From Thiomicrorhabdus aquaedulcis (GTDB taxonomy: Bacteria; Pseudomonadota; Gammaproteobacteria; Thiomicrospirales; Thiomicrospiraceae), in assembly GCF_004001325.1 (NCBI RefSeq), contig NZ_AP018722.1, positions 2,356,001-2,420,000 on the forward strand: a stretch of DNA of 64,000 nucleotides, in the 5' to 3' direction. Both the position numbers and the translations under genes were made by a program. The notes under the pieces are model-generated. The model worked only from the letters and a program-made list of their open reading frames with translations. It was not told the origin of the DNA and did no database searches. Of this stretch, positions 28,365-36,574 are shown piece by piece (position 1 is the first letter of the stretch; each line of letters opens with the position of its first letter).

Positions 28365-30668
28365 TTAGAAAATCTCAAACGTTCCATCAACATAGCTGGT
28401 TTTAATTAAATCATCTTTGGTACGCTCAACCGTAGCGGCTTTAACGCCATCAATGGTAACCGTGGCCAAAGTACCCGCACCAGCTAGGTTAGCTAGATTA
28501 GGCACAAATACCATTTTTACGCCCTCTAAGTTAGTAACAGTAACTGTGCTAGTAGGCTCTTCTAAGGTTAAGCCTATTAGTTGATTGTAAGCATTGCTTT
28601 CTGTGGTCACTTCATTCGTCAATTTAGCGTTAAAATCAACCAACAAACTGCGCGCACCTTGTTGCAAGTTTAATTGCGCCTTAGCATCGGTTAAGCTGGT
28701 TCTTTGTGCCGATAAATTTACTTTTACATCTTTAAGATCATTAATATCGACCGTTAAACCCAAACTGGCCGATGCCTGTAAATAGTTTGTTGCAGTTTCA
28801 GTGGCGCCAACCGTTCTAAACTCGGCCGAATTAGGCATAGACAAAGACGCTTTTAACGTCACATTTTCTGCGCCATAAACCGCACTGCCGTCTAAAGACA
28901 ATGACTCCAAGTAAGATTGGCCACTGTAACTGTAACTATTCTCCGTAGAGCTATCAATATCACGACTGAACTGTGTTGCGGCCATCTCGCCGGTAAACAC
29001 AATAGGCACGGTTTGATCTGCTTTGGTAAATTCATAGGTTACATTTAAAGTATTTACATCTTTGTATTTATCTTCACTCGAAGAAGTATACGTATCATTT
29101 GAAGTGTCTTCTTCATAAACATACGTCCCACTTAATGCAGAACCGTCATTAATGGTAAATTTTGTGGTTAGCGAAGTTTCGCTGGAGTCTGACACGCTAT
29201 TAATCGTACCCACTACTTTACTGTCTAAGCGATAAACTTCGCTACTTGAATAAGTTGTTTGAGTGCCTGATTCATCCAAGTTACCCTCTTCATCACTTTC
29301 AATGGTTACGTTGACCAGCTGTTGACCTACTCTTGCATCTTTAAACACCGCCTTATCGGTATAAACGCCGGTTTCATCATTACAACTATAAGTGTAAGTT
29401 ACGCTACCTGATTGAAACTGCGATTGATCATTGTCCGTAAAATTAACCACCGCTGTACCAGTTTGGAGTGCTTCTAATCCTGCACAATATTGATCAAACA
29501 ACTCATAAGACTGTTCTTTGGCTACATTTAAGGCCTCAAGCGGATTATCGTATGAATCAAAACTTTCCAATAAAGCAGAAGCCGCTTCCACTTGTGTTAC
29601 AAAACTGCCCGCAACCGCTTTGTTTATGGCGGCGTCTAAACTGGTCGCGTAGGTACGAAACTCGCTCACAAACGCTTTAGCTTTATCAGACGCATTAACA
29701 TTGGCGATGGGTGACGGTTCTGGGTTAATGTTGCCGCCATTACCGGCCGAAGTTACCTTGTCGTTTAAAGTACTTAAAACACCTGATTCGTCTGACTTAC
29801 CCACTTGATTAAACGTGCTTGTAGTTTGAGTAGCGATAGCGCCTAAATCAGCTGCCGATATTTGCCCATCTGCAAATTGTGTTGCTAAAGCCTCTATTGC
29901 GCCCTTTAAATCAGGCACACCGCTGGTCGTATCTTTAGTGGCTAAAGCGCCAATGGCGGCCGATAGAGCGGCGTAGGCAATTTGTTGTGGAGTTGCGTCG
30001 GCGGTAATGGCGGTAATATCAATAGGCTGGGTGTTTAAAACATTAAACCCTAATAGGTTGTTTACTTCAGAATTGGCGTTGTTAATGGCGGTGGCGTCTA
30101 ACGTGGGTGATTCAAATGCTCTGCTGGCGGCCATGTGCGTAAACGGGGTAACGTTGGTGCTAAGGGTTGCACCACTGGTGACCGGGGCAATGAGGGCGTT
30201 CATTTCAACCGCGCCCGCGCCGGGTTTGTACCATTCGCCAAAATTTACGATTGTGCTATCAGCTGTATCTACAATGTCATCAGAACGTGTGCCGCAATTG
30301 GCTACCACATCGCATTTCATTTGTGTATTGGCAGTAGAGGTAACCGTAATTTTAATAGGTTGACCCGTGTAACTGGCCGGAATGGTTAAAGCATAGGTTC
30401 CGGCCGCATTGGTGGTGGCGGTAGCCAGTGTGGCTTTAGGAGTTTGATTGGCGTTTAATTCAACGGCCGTTACAGTGGCGTCACTTAAAATACCTTTAGC
30501 GGCGGCACCCGAAGTAGTAGCGCTAAACGACGTAGGAGGAGCATCCCCACCACTTCCGCCACCGCCACCACACGCGGTGAGTGCTAATGACAGCGCAATG
30601 GTTAAGGGGGCTAGTTTAAATAATTGTTTGCTGTTTGCTGTTTGCTGTTTGCTGTTTGCTGTTTGCAT
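28365..30668 (-). CDS. Large surface lipoprotein with repeat-encoded start
   Basis: A 767-aa lipoprotein, not assigned to a family. The lipobox LALTAC is followed by GGGGGSGG, so the mature protein is lipid-anchored on a glycine tether. The body is Thr/Ser/Ala-rich: a beta-sandwich-like region at 45-130 (AAGTYALTIPASY), an alpha-helical region at 150-340, then beta-rich sequence with many Tyr/Ser/Thr. The start codon is followed directly by six perfect 7-bp repeats (30625-30666) that encode QTANSKQQTANSKQ. Loss or gain of one unit would put the signal peptide out of frame, and no other ATG precedes the lipobox. This predicts phase variation. An AAGAG lies upstream of the ATG. Confidence 0.8.
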   Translation of the reverse strand: MQTANSKQQTANSKQLFKLAPLTIALSLALTACGGGGGSGGDAPPTSFSATTSGAAAKGILSDATVTAVELNANQTPKATLATATTNAAGTYALTIPASYTGQPIKITVTSTANTQMKCDVVANCGTRSDDIVDTADSTIVNFGEWYKPGAGAVEMNALIAPVTSGATLSTNVTPFTHMAASRAFESPTLDATAINNANSEVNNLLGFNVLNTQPIDITAITADATPQQIAYAALSAAIGALATKDTTSGVPDLKGAIEALATQFADGQISAADLGAIATQTTSTFNQVGKSDESGVLSTLNDKVTSAGNGGNINPEPSPIANVNASDKAKAFVSEFRTYATSLDAAINKAVAGSFVTQVEAASALLESFDSYDNPLEALNVAKEQSYELFDQYCAGLEALQTGTAVVNFTDNDQSQFQSGSVTYTYSCNDETGVYTDKAVFKDARVGQQLVNVTIESDEEGNLDESGTQTTYSSSEVYRLDSKVVGTINSVSDSSETSLTTKFTINDGSALSGTYVYEEDTSNDTYTSSSEDKYKDVNTLNVTYEFTKADQTVPIVFTGEMAATQFSRDIDSSTENSYSYSGQSYLESLSLDGSAVYGAENVTLKASLSMPNSAEFRTVGATETATNYLQASASLGLTVDINDLKDVKVNLSAQRTSLTDAKAQLNLQQGARSLLVDFNAKLTNEVTTESNAYNQLIGLTLEEPTSTVTVTNLEGVKMVFVPNLANLAGAGTLATVTIDGVKAATVERTKDDLIKTSYVDGTFEIF
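30625..30666 (-). repeat. Heptanucleotide tandem repeat (6 units)
   Basis: Six perfect units of TGTTTGC (GCAAACA on the coding strand) immediately after the ATG of the lipoprotein gene. The unit length is not a multiple of three, so slippage shifts frame. Confidence 0.95.
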
Positions 30669-31003
30669 TATTGGGCTCTTTTAATTAATTTTGTGTAAGC
30701 TTTAAATGCATTTTAAATTAGCACGCTGGCGTAAACCGCAAGCGCATTAACTCAACGTTAAAGCAGGCATTGCATTATAAATAAATTTAGCCTTATTTAA
30801 ATCAATTTGTTATCAAAAATACTCATCTTATGCGCTTGAAAGACAAATAATGACGATAATACGCACAAAAAAGTCAGCTTAATCAAATGGTTAAGTGATG
30901 CCGTGCTCATCATTATTTTTTTAACACCCCAAATAAATACCTTACCCCAAAAAGCAAAACGCCCCGTTAATCGAGGCGTGTTATGTGTTTTTTTAACCGT
31001 TGT
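30669..31003. other. Intergenic region
   Basis: 335 bp, AT-rich. It holds the leader of the lipoprotein gene and the terminator at 30959-30979. I see no gene or repeat in 30690-30950. Confidence 0.5.
30959..30979 (-). terminator. Terminator of the Rpn-like gene
   Basis: Stem acgccccg/cgaggcgt (one G-U pair) with a five-base loop. On the minus strand it is followed by gttttgcttttt. Confidence 0.75.
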
Positions 31004-31927
31004 TTAGTGCTTATGGCTGTCGTCGGTTTTGCTAAGACGTTCCATAAGGTCTTTTAATGGAATATGCAATTTCTCTGCAACGTCTTGAGCCGATAAATGA
31101 AATTCACGAATCATTTGCATCGCGGCTTCTAGCTTACCTTCCAATTTGCCTTCTAACTTGCCTTCTTGCATGCCGCGTTGGTGGTGAAGTTGCTCTAATG
31201 AATTTATGTATTGCATGTCTGTTTCCTTCTCGATTTGCTCGATTTGATGGTCAAATTCTATCACAAGTTCTTGCGGCAACGTAATCATCCAGTCAATCAA
31301 ATTAAATAGGGTTATAACGTGTTGCTTGCTGTAATGACGCTCGTACAACTGGCGAATAAGCGTGGTTTTGGCACTGAGTCGTTGCCTGGGGTTGTCGAGT
31401 AGCTTAGCGTCTAATTGCGCTAAAACAATCAAAACAAAGACATTGTCACTGGCCAGCAGCGCTGCACGCTTGGGCAAAAAGTCCAGTAGCTTAACCATTG
31501 GATAGGTAAATTGAATGGTGCAACCAAGCTGGTTGTAATGGTAGGTATCTGGCCTAAATGTGTTACTGGTGTCGCTCAAAATAGCCAAACTCACCACGTC
31601 TTTGTTGTAACGGTCACGAATTCGGCTGTTGTATCTAAACATGCGCTGAGCAAAGTCTTGCTCGGGTTCGCCTTGCACTTCAATGTGAATTAATAGCCAT
31701 TTTTCTTGGCCGTTGAGGAGCTTAACTTTGACGAGTTTGTCGGCGTAAGTACGACCTTGCTCAGCTTTGGCCAAAATTTTTTGCAGCTCTTTGTCTAAAA
31801 ACTCGGGCGGCGTTTGCCAGTTAATCGCCACGTAAATGTCCGAAAACAATAACGCCATGCCCTCTTTAAAATAGTGTTCAAGGGCTTGTTTCCACGGGCT
31901 GTCGTGATCTACTTTTTGGTTGGGCAT
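31004..31927 (-). CDS. Rpn-family PD-(D/E)XK nuclease-like protein
   Basis: A ~307-aa protein of the Rpn/YhgA family (recombination-promoting nuclease, often labelled putative transposase). The nuclease-fold core includes LLNGQEKWLLIHIEVQGEPE, which supplies the E-x-Q/K element, and FAQRMFRYNSRIRDRY. The C-terminus has a tandem EGKLEGKLEGKLE segment, common in this family, and ends in a short helical domain. I chose the ATG at 31927 with an AGGA upstream; the frame remains open to 31975. Family members promote RecA-independent recombination or act in phage defence. The gene stands alone between two terminators. Confidence 0.78.
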   Translation of the reverse strand: MPNQKVDHDSPWKQALEHYFKEGMALLFSDIYVAINWQTPPEFLDKELQKILAKAEQGRTYADKLVKVKLLNGQEKWLLIHIEVQGEPEQDFAQRMFRYNSRIRDRYNKDVVSLAILSDTSNTFRPDTYHYNQLGCTIQFTYPMVKLLDFLPKRAALLASDNVFVLIVLAQLDAKLLDNPRQRLSAKTTLIRQLYERHYSKQHVITLFNLIDWMITLPQELVIEFDHQIEQIEKETDMQYINSLEQLHHQRGMQEGKLEGKLEGKLEAAMQMIREFHLSAQDVAEKLHIPLKDLMERLSKTDDSHKH

Positions 31928-31973
31928 TATTTTTGCATCCTGGCATCTAAGCATCTCAATTGACCCTAAAAAC

Positions 31974-32006
31974 ACAAAACGCCCCCAATAATTGGAGGCG
32001 TTTTGT
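31974..32006 (-). terminator. minCDE operon terminator
   Basis: A 16-bp stem (acaaaacgcccccaat and its complement with one G-U pair) around a single-base loop centre. It lies 37 bp after minE. Confidence 0.85.
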
Positions 32007-32042
32007 GTTTTGCTGAGCTTAATTTAGTGTGCTTTTTGTTGC

Positions 32043-32303
32043 TTAACGCGCGTTGTCGGGCAACACTAAGTTGAGTTCTAGCACTTCAAAGCCGTTGGAT
32101 TCGTCCACCGAGATTTTGAGTTGTTCGTAGTCTATGTCGACGTATTTGGCGATAACGGCCAAAATTTCTTCGCGCATTTTGGGTAGATAGTCTGGCGCAT
32201 TGCGGTCGCCGCGTTCGTGGGCTAATAAAATTTGCAGGCGGTCTTTTGCCACATTAGCGGTTTTCTTTTTGCGCTGTCCTAGTAGGTAGTCCAGTAAAGC
32301 CAT
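32043..32303 (-). CDS. minE: Cell-division topological factor MinE
   Basis: MinE drives pole-to-pole oscillation of MinCD by stimulating MinD ATPase. The 86-aa protein has the membrane-targeting N-terminus MALLDYLLGQRKKK, the MinD-binding segment AKDRLQILLAHERGDR and the dimerising topological-specificity domain ending LELNLVLPDNAR. The length is typical. It follows minD by 21 bp and is the last gene of the operon. Confidence 0.97.
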   Translation of the reverse strand: MALLDYLLGQRKKKTANVAKDRLQILLAHERGDRNAPDYLPKMREEILAVIAKYVDIDYEQLKISVDESNGFEVLELNLVLPDNAR

Positions 32304-32324
32304 GGTTTTCTCCTAGTTTGGGGG

Positions 32325-33137
32325 TTACTTGCCAAAAAGTTTTTGAAAAAAGCCTTTTTTCTCGGCCACTAAAAAACGGTGCTCAACGGTTTCGCCCAAA
32401 AAGCGGTCTACAATGTCTTTGTAGGCCATGGCAGCGGGCGATTCGTCTTCGTTTATAACCGGTTTACCGGCGTTAGAGGCGTTTAGCACGTCGTCCGATT
32501 CGGGTACTGCGCCCAATAGTTTGACGTTAAGCAGGTCAATCACGTCTTCTACCGACAACATTTCACCCGATTCTACGCGAGCAGGGTTGTAACGAGTAAG
32601 CACCAAATGCTCAACAATGGGTGCATCGCCGCGTTCGGCGCGACGTGATTTGGCTTGTAAAATGCCTAAAATCCGATCCGAATCGCGTACCGATGAGACT
32701 TCTGGGTTGGTGACAATAAGCGCTTCGTCGGCAAAATACAGCGCCAACTGCGCGCCTTTTTCGATGCCTGCGGGCGAATCGCACACAATGTAATCAAAAC
32801 CTTGTTCGCTTAATTGCTCCATAACACGTTCTACGCCTTCGAGCGACAGAGCGTCTTTATCGCGGGTTTGCGAGGCGGCTAGCACAAACAAATTGGGTAC
32901 GCGCTTGTCTTTAATTAACGCTTGTTGAAGGGTCGCTTCACCTTGCACCACGTTTACAAAGTCGTACACCACGCGGCGTTCGCAGCCCATAATCAAATCC
33001 AAATTACGCAGGCCTACGTCAAAGTCAATCACCACTACTTTAAAGCCCTTTAAGGCTAATCCGGTCGAGAAACTGGCGCTTGTGGTGGTTTTGCCCACCC
33101 CCCCTTTTCCAGAGGTAACTACTACGATACGAGACAC
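32325..33137 (-). CDS. minD: Septum-site determining ATPase MinD
   Basis: MinD is the membrane-associated deviant-Walker ATPase that recruits MinC and MinE. The 270-aa protein begins with the P-loop GKGGVGKTTTSASF and has DFDVGLRNLDLIMGCERR and CDSPAGIEKGA. A C-terminal amphipathic helix (KKGFFQKLFGK) is the membrane-targeting sequence. It lies between minC and minE in the standard order. Confidence 0.97.
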   Translation of the reverse strand: MSRIVVVTSGKGGVGKTTTSASFSTGLALKGFKVVVIDFDVGLRNLDLIMGCERRVVYDFVNVVQGEATLQQALIKDKRVPNLFVLAASQTRDKDALSLEGVERVMEQLSEQGFDYIVCDSPAGIEKGAQLALYFADEALIVTNPEVSSVRDSDRILGILQAKSRRAERGDAPIVEHLVLTRYNPARVESGEMLSVEDVIDLLNVKLLGAVPESDDVLNASNAGKPVINEDESPAAMAYKDIVDRFLGETVEHRFLVAEKKGFFQKLFGK

Positions 33138-33244
33138 ATTGGCTCCTTTGTATTTGATTGGACGATTAGGCGTTGATTAACGCTTATTAATTAAGCGCAT
33201 ATAGTATAGGAAACCCCAATCATAAGATAGAAATTGTGCTGGGT

Positions 33245-34012
33245 TTACAGCGCCTGACCTAACAGTTTAAAGTTGAGTTTTTCGCCCGCTAACGAAATCT
33301 CGACAAACCCTTGTTTGTGCGCGGGGGCAATGTCTTCGGCCAATTGGTAAAAGCCGGCCACACAGACCAGTTCGGCGTCAACCTTTTGGGCAAAAATACG
33401 CGCTTGAGTTTGGCCTTGCGAGCCAGCAAACACTTTGCCGCGAATGGTGCCGTAAACGTGCACACTGCCGTCGGCAATCACTTCGGCGCCGGGATTTACT
33501 GCGCCTAAAATAATTAAATCGCGGTCTTTGGCGTAAATTTGCTGCCCTGAGCGCACTGAGGTATGAATCACCATAGCGGTTTTAAGTCCACTGTCTTGGT
33601 CAGACACATCTGTGCTAGCGGGGCTTTGGTCTGCGGCGTGATTGGCGACCTGATTGTCCGCCTGATTAGCACTTTCATTTTGTGCCTCTTGCGGCGGTGG
33701 GGTTTTGGCTTTGGTTGGACTAAACACCGCTAAACCGGCGTAGTTGGCTTGCTCTTTAATGGCGTCATCGTCGGTGCGAATGCCAATGGGTACCATGCCT
33801 TTTTGGCGTAAAAAGTCCATGAGCAACGCCAATAAGGTGGGGTTTAAATTGTCTACTTGCGGTTCAAACACCACGGGTACGCCGTTAAAAAAGTCGGGGG
33901 CTTGCGCCACTTTTTGCTCTAACGCTTGTTTAATGTCGTTAATGTCGTTGCTGTAAATTTTTAATACGGTCAGCGATAAAATCGAGCCTTTTAGGTCAAT
34001 GACTTTGTTCAT
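33245..34012 (-). CDS. minC: Septum-site determining inhibitor MinC
   Basis: MinC inhibits FtsZ polymerisation away from midcell. The 255-aa protein has an N-terminal FtsZ-binding domain (1-105) and a C-terminal beta-helix that binds MinD (about 140-255, VRSGQQIYAKDRDLIILGAVNPGAEVIADGSVHVYGTIRG). The two are joined by an Asn/Gln/Ala-rich linker that is longer than in E. coli. The gap to minD is 107 bp. Palindrome copy 11 lies upstream. Confidence 0.95.
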   Translation of the reverse strand: MNKVIDLKGSILSLTVLKIYSNDINDIKQALEQKVAQAPDFFNGVPVVFEPQVDNLNPTLLALLMDFLRQKGMVPIGIRTDDDAIKEQANYAGLAVFSPTKAKTPPPQEAQNESANQADNQVANHAADQSPASTDVSDQDSGLKTAMVIHTSVRSGQQIYAKDRDLIILGAVNPGAEVIADGSVHVYGTIRGKVFAGSQGQTQARIFAQKVDAELVCVAGFYQLAEDIAPAHKQGFVEISLAGEKLNFKLLGQAL

Positions 34013-34112
34013 AGTAAATATTGATACTCAAAAAGTGACCGCCACGCGGATAAGCCGGCAAGTCTACTAAAGGCTTTTAACCCTGTCAAATACCTGTCAA
34101 AAAGGCATAAAA

Positions 34113-34136
34113 AAACCGACCAGGCCTGGTCGGTTT
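34113..34136 (-). terminator. Terminator built on the 12-bp palindrome
   Basis: A perfect 24-bp palindrome (aaaccgaccagg and its complement) with seven T on the minus strand, 34 bp after the Gln-rich protein gene. The centre is palindrome copy 11. The stem has no unpaired loop, so it would form with a few central bases open. Confidence 0.75.
34119..34130. repeat. 12-bp palindrome, copy 11
   Basis: A perfect copy at the centre of the terminator stem. Confidence 0.95.
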
Positions 34137-34169
34137 AATTTTTACTCTTTAATTTAAAACGTTAGTACG

Positions 34170-34615
34170 CTACTTACCTGAGCCAGCGCCGGCACCACCG
34201 CCACCGCCCGAGCCTTTGTTGCCCATATTACCCAAACCTGGGTTTTGAGCGCCATTGCCCGATCGATTGTCCATGCGATTGTCTGGACGGTTTTCACTGC
34301 GATTTGAATTGCGCTGATCGAGCGGTTGTCCGGCGGCATCGCTGTTTTGACGCTGATTAAGCTCGCGCTCTTGTTGCTGAATGCGTTGCTGAGCTTTAAT
34401 TTGTTCTTGCTCTTGCGTGTGCGGGCCTGCGTTGTTTTTTTGGTTAAGCTGCAACTGTTGTTGGGTTTGTTGCTGGGTTTGCTGTTGCAGCGATTGGTTT
34501 ACATTGGTTTCTGCGGCTACGCCGGCCGGTTCTTGCGCCAGCACCGCGCCACTGCACAGAGCGCTAAAAATGGCCGTAACAAAGACTTTTTTGAAAACAA
34601 GGGTAAATGCTTCAT
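34170..34615 (-). CDS. Secreted Gln/Asn- and Gly-rich protein, frameshifted
   Basis: A ~148-aa exported protein of unknown function. From the ATG at 34615 (AAGGAG upstream) it reads MKHLPLFSKK, then the frame breaks at a six-T run (34587-34592 on the plus strand). With one added A on the coding strand it continues VFVTAIFSALCSGAVLAQEP, a clean signal peptide, into the long open frame. The mature protein is low-complexity: a Gln-rich stretch (SLQQQTQQQTQQQLQLNQ), an Arg/Asp/Asn segment (SENRPDNRMDNRSGN) and a glycine-rich end. It may be a disordered or amyloid-like envelope protein; that is inferred from composition only. Confidence 0.75.
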
Positions 34616-34778
34616 AGTGAACTCCTTATAATTTATAAAACTCAACGTCGTCATGCGACTGAGTTTGATATTAAATGGGATATTTTCACACGTCAACGAC
34701 CTTTGCCAGTTTAGGCTTACTATCCAACCCTTTCTTACCATAAATCATTATTTAATCCCGCGGGTATCAAACCAAGTT

Positions 34779-35132
34779 TTACCGCGGTTTGTTTTGGCTG
34801 GGGCACACATGACGCGTTACGTCTTTAGAGCGCAATTGCGCGTGCTTGGTTTTACGCCCACTGACCCGCGCTCGCCAGGCTTTAAACGAGCCAGCTTTAA
34901 GCTCACGTCGCATGAGCTTAATAACCTGGCTTTCGGTTAGGTTAAAATTAAGTTTAATAGCTTCAAACGGCGTGCGATCTTCCCACGCCATTTCAATTAC
35001 CCGAGAGCACGCTTGTTGAGACAGCGCATTTGTAAGTGTCGCGTCCAATAATGGCTTACGCACCGCGATGGGTTGTTTAACCACAAGAGGGCTTTGAGAG
35101 CCGATTGTTTGAGAAGATTTAACGGTGTTCAT
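34779..35132 (-). CDS. DUF2805 (TIGR03643) family protein
   Basis: A 117-aa protein of unknown function. The core (about 45-100) matches the family: VIEMAWEDRTPFEAIKLNF, ESQVIKLMRRELK, FKAWRARVSGRKTKHAQLR. It looks like a helix-turn-helix, so DNA binding is possible but unproven. The N-terminal 40 residues are variable and Ser/Val-rich. The ATG lies only seven bases from palindrome copy 12, which takes the place of a ribosome binding site. Confidence 0.85.
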   Translation of the reverse strand: MNTVKSSQTIGSQSPLVVKQPIAVRKPLLDATLTNALSQQACSRVIEMAWEDRTPFEAIKLNFNLTESQVIKLMRRELKAGSFKAWRARVSGRKTKHAQLRSKDVTRHVCPSQNKPR

Positions 35133-35139
35133 AGCATTG

Positions 35140-35151
35140 ACCAGGCCTGGT
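35140..35151. repeat. 12-bp palindrome, copy 12
   Basis: A perfect copy immediately upstream of the DUF2805 start codon, where a ribosome binding site would normally be. Confidence 0.95.
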
Positions 35152-35233
35152 TGATTTGAGTTAATTAAGTGTTTGTAAGTGTTTGGTGTTAATTTGTTTG
35201 CGTAAACCTAAAGTGCTTTAAACACCGTAGCAT

Positions 35234-35878
35234 TTAGGATTCTAGCGCACACTCACATTGGTGCTTAAGACTGTAATAGTGGTTTGTACCCCCTAACCCC
35301 ACGCTGTTAAGCGTGTCTAAGCGCACGGCACCTTCAGGGCTAAGCGCATTATCGGCCAACAAAATATGCTCAACTTCGCCCACTATTAAGGTAGTGCCGT
35401 TGCGCTCTATGGCAATTTCTTCAATAAAACGTAACCCAAACTTACAGACCGATTGCACCACAAAAGGGGCGTTAAACTGGGGTAAATATTCGGGGGTTAA
35501 GCCGCACGCCGCAAACTCCGATACCGTTTGTGGATAACGCTGTGCGGTAGCGTGCGCGGCCGCGACCATAGGCAGGCTGACATGATTAATGGTGTAAACA
35601 CCGGTGTGAATAATGTTATCGTAAGTATGGCGTTCAACCCATTTTGGCGTAGCGGTTTGCGCCAAAGCCATTACCTGCTTGGGTCTAAGCACAAAACCAA
35701 TTAACGGTGGATGACTGCCCAAATGCACCACAGAGCTAAAAATGGCCAAATTAGTCTGACCATTGGCATCTTGTGAGCCAATTAAATTGGCGGGTTTTAC
35801 GCCCGTAATTGAGTTGATTAACGAAATTTTTTGACTAAGCGCTAAACTGTCTAACGTGTCTTTTGAATAATGCAGCAT
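35234..35878 (-). CDS. Flavin reductase family protein
   Basis: A 214-aa protein of the FMN-binding split-barrel flavin-reductase-like group. It has GSQDANGQTNLAIFSSVVHLGSHPP, which forms the flavin site, and GVYTINHVS. Members reduce flavins or act as FMN flavoproteins of unknown substrate. The C-terminus has a CxC (HQCECALES). It is a single gene; the neighbour DUF2805 has no known functional link. Confidence 0.82.
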   Translation of the reverse strand: MLHYSKDTLDSLALSQKISLINSITGVKPANLIGSQDANGQTNLAIFSSVVHLGSHPPLIGFVLRPKQVMALAQTATPKWVERHTYDNIIHTGVYTINHVSLPMVAAAHATAQRYPQTVSEFAACGLTPEYLPQFNAPFVVQSVCKFGLRFIEEIAIERNGTTLIVGEVEHILLADNALSPEGAVRLDTLNSVGLGGTNHYYSLKHQCECALES

Positions 35879-36002
35879 CGCGGTAGTGGCCTTTTATGAC
35901 GTCAGCGTCGGGATTACTTGTACAAAACTAGACTTTATATATACAATAAATATACAAGCCTGCAAAAGTGTATCACGAAGTGCTGCCATATAAAACTTTA
36001 TA

Positions 36003-36012
36003 AGACCTTTGC
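36003..36012. repeat. Repeat A end fragment
   Basis: agacctttgc equals the outer ten bases of repeat A, upstream of the lipoprotein gene. It could be chance. Confidence 0.25.
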
Positions 36013-36045
36013 CATTTGGCTCTACCAGCTAACGTTTGCGAGTTG

Positions 36046-36555
36046 ATGATGAAAAAAACTTTAGTGATTTTTACACTCCCGTTGTTGTGGGCATTAAGCG
36101 GTTGCGATGGGTCGCTTGAGTCGGTGTTTAATTTAAGCCATGATGCCAAGCTTGCGCTAAGCCAAGAAACCCTTAAAGCCGACCAGCAAAACATAGCGCA
36201 CGCGTTAGATGTTTGTTTAAAACAACGTGTAATGTGGGTTGAGTCGTCTACCGATTCGGTTGAAGACGTGGCGCAACGCTTACATCAATCATGTTTGTAT
36301 CCGTTTATGGCGCTTAGACTGTCTAAATTAGCGTACCAAGACACCCCCGATCTTACGCAACCGCCGGCCAAAGTGCTCGAAGATGAACTGGCCATTTGCG
36401 CTTTAATTGTAAAACGTCAACGAATTATGGCGCGCTACCACGATATTCCCCAGGTCAATCCACATCTGCCAAAACAAGAACAAGATCAAGACCTGGAACA
36501 GGAACACCCACCAAAACACGCAGACACCAACACGCCACAACGTTTTACGCTTTAA
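36046..36555 (+). CDS. Small lipoprotein
   Basis: A ~169-aa lipoprotein of unknown function. The start MMKKTLVIFTLPLLWALSGC gives a signal peptide and lipobox with the acylated cysteine near residue 20. The body is helical with three conserved-looking cysteines (VCLKQ, SCLYPF, AICAL). The C-terminus is polar (KQEQDQDLEQEHPPKHADTN). ATG codons at 36046 and 36049 are equally possible. It is followed 19 bp later by the SDR gene. Confidence 0.7.
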   Translation: MMKKTLVIFTLPLLWALSGCDGSLESVFNLSHDAKLALSQETLKADQQNIAHALDVCLKQRVMWVESSTDSVEDVAQRLHQSCLYPFMALRLSKLAYQDTPDLTQPPAKVLEDELAICALIVKRQRIMARYHDIPQVNPHLPKQEQDQDLEQEHPPKHADTNTPQRFTL

Positions 36556-36574
36556 GACAACCAAGGCACGTTTT

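Noticed and set aside
35525-35535. DnaA-box-like tgtggataac
   Set aside because: It is a single match inside the flavin reductase gene with no cluster or AT-rich unwinding region.
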